From Aerococcus suis (GTDB lineage Bacteria > Bacillota > Bacilli > Lactobacillales > Aerococcaceae), in NCBI RefSeq assembly GCF_900176325.1, contig NZ_FWXK01000003.1, positions 97,587 through 161,586 on the forward strand: 64,000 nucleotides of DNA, written 5' to 3'. A program made the translations under genes and the position numbers. Within the stretch, counting starts at the first letter, position 1; every line of letters starts with the position of its first letter. This document shows, in pieces, positions 39,705 through 47,238 of the stretch. A model generated the notes under the pieces. The model saw only the letters and a list, made by a program, of their open reading frames with translations. It made no database searches and had not been told where the DNA came from.

Positions 39705-41006
39705 ATGTCAAACGAATTAGAACAACAAGCAAACAACGAAGTGGAAGCAAACGAAGAAATTCCATCAATGGAAGACTTATTTGCTGAATCAATGGAAGTA
39801 AAAATTGGAGACACTGTTAAAGGTGAAGTCTTAACTATTGACGATGACAAACAAGTAATCGTTGGTATTGAAGGCGCTGGTGTTGAAGGAGTTATTCCTT
39901 ACAACGAAATTTCAGCCACTCCTTTTGATGAAATTACTGATGTATTAAATGTCGGTGATGTTGTTGAGTTAGTTGTTATTAAACAAATTAAAGAAAAAGA
40001 AAATGGTTCATTCTTACTATCAAAACGTCGTGTTGAAGCGAAAAAAGTTTGGGCTGAATTAGAAGAAAAAGCTGACAACAATGAAACAATTACTGTACCT
40101 GTAACACGTGTTGTTAAAGGTGGTTTAGTTGTTGATGCAGGCGTTCGTGGATTCATCCCAGCATCAATGGTAGAAAATCATTTCGTTGACGACTTCTCTC
40201 CATACCAAGGTAAAGAATTAGAAGTTAAAATCATTGAAATTGATCCTAATGAAAACCGTCTAATCTTATCTCATAAAGAAATTGCAGCTGAACAACGTCA
40301 AAAAGAACGCGCTGAAAAATTAGCTTCTTTTGAAGAAGGACAAGTTGTTGAAGGTAAAGTTGCTCGTTTAGCAAACTTTGGTGCTTTCATCGATTTAGGT
40401 GGAATTGACGGATTAGTTCACATTTCTCAAATTGCTCATCACCATGTTAAACATCCATCAGATGAATTAACTGAAGGTGAAGATGTAAAAGTTAAAGTTC
40501 TTTCTGTTGATGAAGAACATGGACGTATTTCATTATCAATTAAAGATCTTCAAGAAGGTCCATGGGATAACATTGAAGAAAAAGCACCTAAAGGAGCAGA
40601 ATTAGATGGTGTTGTTCGCCGTTTAGTAGACTTTGGTGCCTTTGTAGAAGTATTCCCAGGTGTTGAAGGTTTAGTTCACATTTCTCAAATTGCACATGAA
40701 CATGTGGCAACACCTTCAGATAAATTAGAAGAAGGACAAGACGTTAAAGTTAAAGTACTTGATGTAGATCCTGAAGAACAACGTTTATCATTAAGTATTA
40801 AAGCTTTAGAAGAAGCACCTGCTCGTCAAGAAGAATCAAATGATGGTTTCCGTAAAGAAACTAAAAAACGTTCTCCTAAGGCAGGACAAAAGAAAGCACG
40901 TCCTCAAAATCGTCAAAATAACAATACTTCTGATGATGACTCAGGCTTCACAATGTCTGATATCTTAGGAGACCAATTAAAAGGTTTTTCATTTGATGAT
41001 GAATAA
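39705..41006 (+). CDS. rpsA: 30S ribosomal protein S1 homologue
   Basis: 433 residues with four S1 repeats (about 33-103, 118-180, 198-265, 283-352), the length usual for Firmicutes S1, against six repeats in E. coli. The repeats contain the typical VHISQIAH signature twice. The N-terminal tail is acidic and the C-terminal tail basic then acidic. ATG 39705 has GGAGAGG 9 bases upstream; an in-frame TTG two codons earlier is less likely. Ends at a terminator. Confidence 0.95.
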   Translation: MSNELEQQANNEVEANEEIPSMEDLFAESMEVKIGDTVKGEVLTIDDDKQVIVGIEGAGVEGVIPYNEISATPFDEITDVLNVGDVVELVVIKQIKEKENGSFLLSKRRVEAKKVWAELEEKADNNETITVPVTRVVKGGLVVDAGVRGFIPASMVENHFVDDFSPYQGKELEVKIIEIDPNENRLILSHKEIAAEQRQKERAEKLASFEEGQVVEGKVARLANFGAFIDLGGIDGLVHISQIAHHHVKHPSDELTEGEDVKVKVLSVDEEHGRISLSIKDLQEGPWDNIEEKAPKGAELDGVVRRLVDFGAFVEVFPGVEGLVHISQIAHEHVATPSDKLEEGQDVKVKVLDVDPEEQRLSLSIKALEEAPARQEESNDGFRKETKKRSPKAGQKKARPQNRQNNNTSDDDSGFTMSDILGDQLKGFSFDDE

Positions 41007-41028
41007 TTTAAATGCTTAAACATTTTTG

Positions 41029-41063
41029 GGTAGGCTAAGGGAAACCTGGCCTACCTTTTTATT
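41029..41063 (+). terminator. Terminator of rpsA
   Basis: GGTAGGC (41029-41035), 13-base loop, GCCTACC (41049-41055), then TTTTTATTT. Confidence 0.85.
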
Positions 41064-41081
41064 TATGGAAGGAGGCTAAGT

Positions 41082-42395
41082 ATGAGTCAAGCAATTACTA
41101 TTGCTATTGTCGGTCGACCAAATGTAGGAAAATCTACTATTTTTAATCGAATAGTTGGAGATCGAATTAGCATTGTCGAAGATATCCCTGGAGTGACTCG
41201 TGACCGTATATATGCTAGAGGTGAATGGTTAGGCCGAACGTTAAATGTCATAGATACAGGGGGCTTGGAATTTAATCAAGCTGATTTTATGACGCAAATT
41301 CATATGCAAGCCGAAATTGCGATGGATGAAGCTGATGTCATTATTATGCTAACGGATGTTAGAGATGGTATTACTAAAACAGACGAAATGATTGTTAAAA
41401 TGCTAAGAAAAACTAAAAAACCAGTTATTTTGGCGGTTAATAAAGCAGATAATCCTGAACAACGAGCTGAAATTTATGATTTTTATCGTTTAGGACTTGG
41501 AGATCCTTATCCATTATCTGGAGCGCATGGGTTGGGGATTGGAGACGTGCTAGAGCATGTTTTCCAATTAGTGCCTAGAGAACCAGATATGGCAGATGAT
41601 GATGAAACGATTACGTTTTCTCTCATTGGTCGTCCGAATGTAGGAAAATCTTCTTTGGTTAATACGATTTTAGGTGAAGAACGCGTTATTGTTAGCCAAG
41701 TTGCGGGAACTACTCGTGATGCTATTGATACTGAATTTGTTATTGATGAACAGCCATTCCGTATTATTGATACAGCAGGGATTCGTAAAAAAGGAAAAGT
41801 TTATGAAAAAACGGAAAAATATGCTGTTATGCGTGCAATGCGTGCGATTGAAAGATCACAAGTTGCATTGATTGTGATTAATGCGGAAGAGGGTATTCAA
41901 GAACAAGACAAAACAATTGCTGGCTATGCTCATGAAGAGGGGAAAGCCATCATTATTGTTGTCAATAAGTGGGATGCCTTAAAAAAAGATAATCAAACGA
42001 TGAAAGAGTTTGAGAAAGATATTCGTTATCATTTCCAATTTATTGATTATGCACCGATTGTTTTTGTCTCTGCTAAGACTAAGCAAAGAGTTCACCAGTT
42101 GCCTGATTTAATTCAACGAGTTAGTGACAACCATAAACGTCGTGTACAATCATCTGTATTGAATGAGGTCTTAAATCAAGCAGTACTAATTAATCCTGCG
42201 CCTTCAGATAAAGGACGGAAGTTAAGAGTCTACTATTTAACGCAAGTATCGACTATGCCTCCAACATTTGTTGCATTTATCAATGACAAAGAGCTTATGC
42301 ATTTTAGTTATGAACGATTTTTAAGTAACCAAATTCGAGAAGCTTTTGATTTTGTTGGAACACCTATCCATATGATTTCAAGAGAGAGAAAATAG
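41082..42395 (+). CDS. der: GTPase Der (EngA), ribosome assembly
   Basis: Tandem-GTPase needed for 50S subunit assembly, 437 residues. Both G domains are complete: first [17 protein letters not shown]; second [20 protein letters not shown]-terminal KH-like domain follows (about 350-437). GGAGG precedes ATG 41082. A weak hairpin with a T run (42394-42417) may end the transcript. Confidence 0.97.
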   Translation: MSQAITIAIVGRPNVGKSTIFNRIVGDRISIVEDIPGVTRDRIYARGEWLGRTLNVIDTGGLEFNQADFMTQIHMQAEIAMDEADVIIMLTDVRDGITKTDEMIVKMLRKTKKPVILAVNKADNPEQRAEIYDFYRLGLGDPYPLSGAHGLGIGDVLEHVFQLVPREPDMADDDETITFSLIGRPNVGKSSLVNTILGEERVIVSQVAGTTRDAIDTEFVIDEQPFRIIDTAGIRKKGKVYEKTEKYAVMRAMRAIERSQVALIVINAEEGIQEQDKTIAGYAHEEGKAIIIVVNKWDALKKDNQTMKEFEKDIRYHFQFIDYAPIVFVSAKTKQRVHQLPDLIQRVSDNHKRRVQSSVLNEVLNQAVLINPAPSDKGRKLRVYYLTQVSTMPPTFVAFINDKELMHFSYERFLSNQIREAFDFVGTPIHMISRERK

Positions 42396-42429
42396 CGCTT
42401 TTAAATTGCGTTTTTTTCGGATTAAAACG

Positions 42430-42458
42430 TTGTTATCACAAGGTTCCTGTGTTATATT
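42430..42458 (+). promoter_or_regulatory. Promoter of hup
   Basis: TTGTTA (42430-42435), 17-base spacer, TATATT (42453-42458), about 80 bases before the hup start. Confidence 0.75.
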
Positions 42459-42538
42459 ATAGAAGGATTATCTCAGATAACGAAGATACTCCTATATGCT
42501 TAAATCATAATAATGATTTAACGAAGGAGGTGAAATTA

Positions 42539-42814
42539 ATGGCAAATAAAGCAGATTTAGTACAAAGTGTTGCTGGTAAAGTAGATGAGTCTAAAAAAAC
42601 AGTAGCTCCTATCGTTGATGCAATCTTTGAATCAATTCAAGAAAACTTAACTGAAGGTGAAAAAGTTCAAATTATCGGTTTTGGTAACTTCGAAGTTCGT
42701 GAACGTGCCGCTCGTAAAGGTCGTAACCCACAAACTGGTGAAGAAATTGAAATTCCAGCAAGCAAAGTTCCTGCATTTAAACCTGGTAAAGGATTAAAAG
42801 ATGCAGTTAAATAG
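42539..42814 (+). CDS. hup: DNA-binding protein HU
   Basis: Nucleoid protein, 91 residues from MANKADLV. The DNA-binding arm ([25 protein letters not shown], given in part) and the [13 protein letters not shown] segment are typical. AAGGAGGTGA directly before ATG 42539 is a near-perfect ribosome binding site. Followed by a strong terminator and then the accessory insertion. Confidence 0.97.
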   Translation: MANKADLVQSVAGKVDESKKTVAPIVDAIFESIQENLTEGEKVQIIGFGNFEVRERAARKGRNPQTGEEIEIPASKVPAFKPGKGLKDAVK

Positions 42815-42823
42815 AAACAATCT

Positions 42824-42870
42824 ATAACCGTTGATATATCAAGGTATATCAGCGGTTATTTTTTGTTTTT
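42824..42870 (+). terminator. Terminator of hup
   Basis: ATAACCGTTGATATA pairs imperfectly with TATATCAGCGGTTAT around a short loop, followed by T-rich sequence. Confidence 0.88.
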
Positions 42871-42876
42871 AAGGAT

Positions 42877-42898
42877 AAAAGTAGCAGAAAAGTAGCAA
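42877..42898 (+). repeat. Left-edge repeat of the insertion (att or integrase arm site)
   Basis: Two tandem copies of AAAAGTAGCA separated by one G. The same pair, one base shorter, is at 49320-49340 in the same orientation. It lies 11 bases beyond the stop of the integrase gene, the usual place of an attachment region. Confidence 0.6.
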
Positions 42899-42909
42899 TT
42901 ATTTTCATT

Positions 42910-44053
42910 TTAAAACCCTTGTTTCTCTAAATTGTGTAGCATGGTTTCTTTCATATTCTGTGTTACGTGGGTATATATTTCATTGGTAATCCGTTCATCA
43001 GCGTGACCAACTCGTTGCATAATTGCTTTCATTGGTTCGCGATTTTCTGCAAGGATAGATATATGTGTGTGTCTAAATATGTGTGATGAGATAGTCTTAT
43101 CAATACCAATTTCTTTGGCTATCCGTTTACATGTAAGATTAAAAGCATTGTTAGCAATTGGTATACCATTCTTGGTTGTGAAAAGAAATCCATTATCTGT
43201 ATAAGCTGGTCTTGCTAACTTCATCAATCTATTAAACTCTATTACTTCTTTGACAGTGTTCATAGTCCTAGTGGTCAGTTGGACAACTCTAGTTGATTGT
43301 GCAGTTTTTGTTGGACCTTTAATAGCATTCTTATATCCCTTTGTCCTGTCTAATGTACCGCTTATGTAAACAGTATTATTGTCAAAATCAAAATCATCTT
43401 CTGTTAAAATCGCTGCTTCATTATATCTGGCACCCGTTAAATACAAGAACTCCGCTAAATAACCACAATGGATCACTCGCTCGCTACCTTTTAATGTAGA
43501 AATTAGATTCTCTGCTTCATCCACTGTTAAATACTTCTCACTTGTACTTTTATAATCTTCTAAACTTTTCGCTTTATAATTTATTTTAACTTTAGGCATT
43601 GGCGAGTTTTCAATGGCATTTATTTTCTCCGCATAATCAAACACAGAATTAAAAATGGACTTAATATGTGTCAGATAGGAATTTGAGTAATCTAACCCGT
43701 TCATTAAGTTTTGCATATATCTTACATCCATTCTTGATATCAACACGTCCTTGTCCACTTTGTTCTTTACAATTTTGATGATTGATTTTGTGGAAACGAT
43801 AGACGATGATCTAATTGTTTTTGAATGACCATTAAACCACTCGTCTCAGTACATCGTGGAAACACAAATCTTTTATGGTAGTTCTGTTTTCTTTTTCTTC
43901 AATTTTATTATTTAAAATACTGATTGCTTTCTTTTCAGCTTGTTTCGATTTTGATGTTAGGGTAACACTTACATATTTAGTTTTACCTGTTAAGTTACCC
44001 TTGTACCGTTCAGTAAACTTAAATTTTCCATTATCTAATGGGACTACCCACAT
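42910..44053 (-). pseudogene. int: Tyrosine integrase, frameshifted
   Basis: Phage-type site-specific recombinase of about 380 residues in two frames. The first part (from ATG 44051-44053, MWVVPLDNGKFKFTERYKGN) is an arm-binding domain and ends with a premature stop after FHDVLRRVV. The other frame continues at once with EWFNGHSKTIRSSS and reads through the core-binding and catalytic domains to 42910. Catalytic motifs are intact: arginine in LTGARYNEA, HIFRHTHIS, and tyrosine in TNEIYTH. One extra base (or two lost) around 43840-43848 explains the break. It reads toward the left repeat. Unless the frameshift is a sequence error the enzyme is dead. Confidence 0.88.
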
Positions 44054-44091
44054 ACCAAATCTTCCTTTCTTATGTTAAAATATAGGTATAC

Positions 44092-44117
44092 AAAAAGCAC
44101 ACACTCCGTGCGTTTTT
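44092..44117. terminator. Hairpin between the membrane gene and int
   Basis: AAAAAGCAC, loop ACACTCC, GTGCGTTTTT: A run on one side and T run on the other, so it could act in both directions. Confidence 0.6.
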
Positions 44118-44134
44118 GTTAAAACTTCAGATTG

Positions 44135-44177
44135 CCTTACCCTTGTACCGTCCAAAGTCAAAGGGTAGGGCTTTTTT
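44135..44177 (+). terminator. Plus-strand terminator-like hairpin
   Basis: CCTTACCCTT pairs with AAGGGTAGGG (one wobble) and is followed by CTTTTTT. It is oriented against the minus-strand genes around it; no plus-strand gene ends here. Confidence 0.6.
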
Positions 44178-44181
44178 ATTT
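44164..44181 (+). repeat. 18-base direct repeat, copy 1
   Basis: GGTAGGGCTTTTTTATTT, identical to 44936-44953. The two copies form the 3' halves of two terminator-like hairpins and bracket the membrane-protein gene. Confidence 0.85.
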
Positions 44182-44874
44182 TAATCTCCGATATTCATAT
44201 TGTAGTTATCAGCGATTTTCGGTAAATTATCTCTTGAAAATTGTTCAAAATTAATTTTGCCAATTGTTTCTTTAGATAGTGTGATTGTACCCGCCGCCAC
44301 TTCTGTGCCATTACCATAAGAATCTGTTGCTTCAGCGTAAGCCATATAAATTATGTTAGAAAACCCTTCGGCTTTAACTTTTTCAGCATAGTCAAGAACA
44401 TCCATTTCAAAGCTACCTTTCATCATGTTTGCGGTCAAATTCATTGAAATATTCGCCTCAACATAGATATCTTTCATTCCACTATCTTCAATAACATTGA
44501 ATGAACGTAAATCTTCACCAAATACATCGTGTGCTGATTGTTCTAATGGATCATCGTAAGTAACTTCTTCTGATGATTCACTTTCACTTTCGCTCTCTTT
44601 AGAACTTTCTTCACTTTCAACTGGTTTGGAACTTTCTTCTGATGATTCACTAGTTGAACTCTCTTCTACAGGTTCATTAGTTGAATTTTCTTGTGTTTCC
44701 GATTCTTTACTTGCTTCGTATCCATCTTCAACTTCTGGTGAAGTTAAGCCAAAAAGTATGAACGAGATAATGGCAACACCGATTGCAATATTACGTTTCT
44801 TCTTGTCTTTTTTTTCTAAAATAGAAAATACCACCAATAGCTCCTAACAATAAAACTACAAATAAATTACTCAT
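44181..44874 (-). CDS. Phage-type membrane protein with frame break at an A8 run
   Basis: ATG 44872-44874 has AGGAGG just upstream and opens with MSNLFVVLLLGAIGGIFYF, a membrane segment. At the A8 run (44808-44815) this frame leads to a stop after 27 residues. With seven A it would join the long frame: RKKDKKKRNIAIGVAIISFI, a second membrane segment, then a Ser/Glu-rich linker (about 60-110) and a globular C-terminal domain of about 100 residues, ending NIGD. I do not recognise the C-terminal domain. Its place beside int, in the lysogeny arm, fits prophage genes for superinfection exclusion or other host traits (inference only). GTG 44837 could start the long frame but has no ribosome binding site. 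Confidence 0.65.
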
Positions 44875-44917
44875 GATTCTCCTCCTATATGATATAATAT
44901 ATTTAACCAATAAACGT

Positions 44918-44950
44918 CCTACCAATCAACCGACTGGTAGGGCTTTTTTA
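44918..44950 (+). terminator. Second plus-strand terminator-like hairpin
   Basis: CCTACCA and TGGTAGG stem, followed by GCTTTTTTATTT. It is upstream of the minus-strand membrane gene and shares its 3' half with the hairpin at 44135-44177. Confidence 0.65.
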
Positions 44951-44953
44951 TTT
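44936..44953 (+). repeat. 18-base direct repeat, copy 2
   Basis: Second copy of GGTAGGGCTTTTTTATTT; see 44164-44181. Confidence 0.85.
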
Positions 44954-44959
44954 CCTACT

Positions 44960-45449
44960 ATTCAAAGGTATTACATACCGATGTTACACAAGTACGCTTG
45001 GCCGATACTAAGTGGGCTTACGTTTCAGCTATTACTGACGAAGCAAGCAAGGAAGTTTTAGCATTTCAAGTAAGTAATAGTCCTAATAGTAAACTAATTA
45101 TGGATACACTCGATGAACTCACAGAAAATATTCCGGAAGGAATAAAACCAATAATTCATTCAGATCAAGGTTGGCATTATCAATTGAATTACTATACCGA
45201 TAAACTCTCTGAAAAAAATTTATACAAAGCATGTCTCGTAAGGGAAACTGTCTTGATAATGCGCCAATTGAAAGCTTCTTTCATCTTCTTAAAACAGAAT
45301 GTCTTAATGGATTTCCACAGTGTAAAGATATTGGAGAATTCAAGGAAATCACAAAGAATTACGTCGATTGGTTTAACAATCGACGAATATCACAGAAAAC
45401 AAAAGGCATGACTCCCTGCGAATACAGGGAACATGCCTTAGCAGTTTAA
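44960..45449 (+). pseudogene. IS3-family transposase OrfB, truncated and frameshifted
   Basis: Integrase-core (rve) transposase. Visible motifs are the first aspartate in LHTDVTQVRL, the second in IIHSDQG, and the glutamate in NAPIESFFHLLK, so the DDE triad can be traced. The N-terminal helix-turn-helix half is missing. Near 45222-45231 the frame shifts: one frame ends LYKA, and the next starts SMSRKGNCLDNAP. One lost A in an A run would explain it. Non-functional. Confidence 0.88.
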
Positions 45450-45487
45450 AAATATTCAATTTTGTCTAACTTTTGTGTTGCACTTTA
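44960..45487 (+). mobile_element. IS3-family element, 3' fragment
   Basis: Right part of an IS3-family insertion sequence. It contains the DDE region of the OrfB transposase and ends with GTCTAACTTTTGTGTTGCAC followed by TTTA, typical of IS3-family terminal repeats, at 45487. The left end, orfA and the 5' half of orfB are missing; the fragment starts just after the phage terminator. The GC-rich block begins immediately after the right end. Confidence 0.8.
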
Positions 45488-45999
45488 GAAGGGGCGCAGC
45501 GATTACCGCCAACGATGTCAAGCTGAGTACGACGAAGTACGATCACGAAAGCTACCAGGCAGGGCCGTTGATGCCGGGGTCCTACACGTTTAAACTTGAA
45601 GGTAGTACCGGCTCGGCCAAAAAGCAGGTTGATTTGATGGGGCAAGCCAACGTGGGCAAGGCCGTCAAACTACTTACAACCACCACGACAACTTCAACCG
45701 ACGATGTGGATGAAAATGATAGTGACGACACGGAAGATTCGAACCAACACCATACGGGAAAAGCGCTAAGCGTGCTCTCAAAGGACGCGGCGACCGCGGT
45801 TTCCGTCATGGCTAACAAAGAAGACCGGGACGCCGACGACTACACGTACGTTGAAAGTCAGCCGTGGGATAACGTGACCGAAATCAAGTTATACGATGAA
45901 GACAGCGATAAGCTAGTTGATATTTATCGCTACGATAAAAAGAATGATATCTTAGCAAAGTACGACGACGCAACGAGTAAGTTTGTGGAAGTGAAATAG
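45488..45999 (+). pseudogene. C-terminal fragment of an unrecognised protein, GC-rich foreign DNA
   Basis: An open frame of about 170 residues that begins abruptly at the IS end, without start codon or ribosome binding site of its own. It contains GPLMPGSYTFKLEGS, a Thr/Asp/Glu-rich linker (TTTTTTSTDDVDENDSDDTE) and a C-terminal globular segment ending KFVEVK. The first part resembles the extracellular repeats of zinc-ribbon/TcaA-like membrane proteins of lactobacilli, but this is a weak impression. Base composition is clearly richer in GC than the flanking chromosome. A terminator follows its stop. Confidence 0.55.
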
Positions 46000-46008
46000 G
46001 GGACGGGA

Positions 46009-46035
46009 GTCGGCAAGTAGTTGCCGACTTTTTTA
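46009..46035 (+). terminator. Terminator of the truncated foreign gene
   Basis: GTCGGCAA, loop GTAG, TTGCCGAC and a T run. Confidence 0.9.
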
Positions 46036-46090
46036 GTGGAAATATTGGTTCAGTGACGATAATTAGAAGATTTGGAAAACCGAGCCACCC

Positions 46091-46118
46091 TTGCGTTCTC
46101 GCCCAGTTTTGTTAAAAT
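46091..46118 (+). promoter_or_regulatory. Putative promoter of the quinone oxidoreductase gene
   Basis: TTGCGT (46091-46096), 16-base spacer, TAAAAT (46113-46118) with extended TG. Confidence 0.6.
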
Positions 46119-46160
46119 TAAGGACAGATATAATTAAAATGATGAGAGGAGTTTTTTTAG

Positions 46161-47138
46161 ATGCAGGCAGTGACTTTCGAGCAACTCGGTGGGCCGGAAG
46201 CGTTACGATTGCGGGAAATTGACGAACCGCAACTACGGGCCAATCAGGTACTGGTCCGGGTGCAGGCCGTGGCGGTCGACCACGTCGATACCTTTGTTCG
46301 TAGTGGGGCGTTTCAAACGGCACTGGCCACGCCGCACGTTGTCGGCCGTGATTTGGTCGGCACGGTACTGCGGGTGGCGGCCGGCGTGACTAACTTTGCG
46401 GTCGGTGATTTGGTTTGGACCAACTCTGCCGGTTACGACGGGCGGATGGGGGCGACCGCCGAAATGGTGGCGGTTGCTGCCGACCGGCTTTATCCGGTGC
46501 CATGCGGTGTGGACGCCCGCCAACTGGTGGCGGCGGTCCATTCGGCCGCGACGGCCGCGATTGTGTTGCAAGACGTCATGCAACTAACCCGCGGGCAGGC
46601 CATCCTAATCGAGGGGGCGGCCGGGAACGTCGGCCGTAAGTTTATTCAGCTAGCGCACCAGTTAGGGGCGGTCGTGACGACGACTTCCGCAGCGCGCGAC
46701 TTTGACCGCTGTCGGCAATTAGGAAGCGAGTTAACGTTGGATTACCACGAACCGGTGGCGTCCCAGTGCGACCGGCAGTTTGATCACATCATTGATACGT
46801 CCGGTAAGGTGCCATTGCAGGCTAACTTGGCGGCGCTCAATCAGGGCGGCCAGGTCACGCTGATCACGGCGCCGGCGGATAATCATTTTACCTTCGACGT
46901 CCGCCAGTTTTACATGGCCCAAAAGCAAATTAGCGGCTTCGTCATCAGCCACGCTACCGACGACCAACTAGCGCGGGCGGCAAAGTGGTTAAATCCGCAG
47001 TTTGCCGCGGGTGCGTTACTCGAAGACGACCTCAATTGCCAGCCGTTTGCGGCCGCTGCGGAAGTACACGCCGCCCTGGAGCAGGGGCGTGATCACCACC
47101 AGCGGTTTGTGCTGGTGCCGCCGACGGAAAAAATTTAA
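46161..47138 (+). CDS. Zinc-independent NADPH:quinone oxidoreductase (MDR family)
   Basis: 325 residues, complete. GroES-like N-terminal domain (about 1-120, with GRDLVGTV and GDLVWTN) and a Rossmann domain with EGAAGNVGRKFIQLAHQLGA, the NADPH-binding glycine motif. No zinc-ligand cysteines are present, as in zeta-crystallin-type quinone reductases. AGAGGAG is 10 bases before ATG 46161. Codons are strongly GC-ending, unlike every core gene here, so it came from a GC-richer donor, possibly a lactobacillus. With its own promoter it may still be expressed. Substrate unknown. Confidence 0.9.
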   Translation: MQAVTFEQLGGPEALRLREIDEPQLRANQVLVRVQAVAVDHVDTFVRSGAFQTALATPHVVGRDLVGTVLRVAAGVTNFAVGDLVWTNSAGYDGRMGATAEMVAVAADRLYPVPCGVDARQLVAAVHSAATAAIVLQDVMQLTRGQAILIEGAAGNVGRKFIQLAHQLGAVVTTTSAARDFDRCRQLGSELTLDYHEPVASQCDRQFDHIIDTSGKVPLQANLAALNQGGQVTLITAPADNHFTFDVRQFYMAQKQISGFVISHATDDQLARAAKWLNPQFAAGALLEDDLNCQPFAAAAEVHAALEQGRDHHQRFVLVPPTEKI

Positions 47139-47238
47139 GTGCCTAAGGTTGAAAAAATGGTCGCGGTTGCGGGCCGTTTTTTAAGTTGCTTTTCCGGCCA
47201 GTTTTAGTAACATTTAATATAAATATATTAATAATTAA
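47139..47238 (+). other. Junction between the GC-rich block and phage DNA
   Basis: Non-coding. A GC-rich imperfect hairpin with a T run (about 47160-47182) may terminate the oxidoreductase gene. The sequence then turns AT-rich and, after a TAA at 47236-47238, switches to tape-measure coding sequence with no start codon. Confidence 0.5.

Noticed and set aside
42824..42866. hup terminator as the attachment core
   Set aside because: No copy of the hup 3' end or of its terminator was found at the right flank of the insertion.
44626..44847. Plus-strand open frame antisense to the membrane protein
   Set aside because: It mirrors the Ser/Glu-rich linker codons of the minus-strand gene.
44873..45061. 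Small plus-strand open frame across the hairpin and IS junction
   Set aside because: It covers a terminator hairpin and the broken IS edge and lacks a ribosome binding site and conserved sequence.
46189..46967. Several overlapping open frames on both strands inside the GC-rich block
   Set aside because: They lie within the complete quinone oxidoreductase gene and result from GC-rich sequence having few stop codons. None has a ribosome binding site or a recognisable domain.
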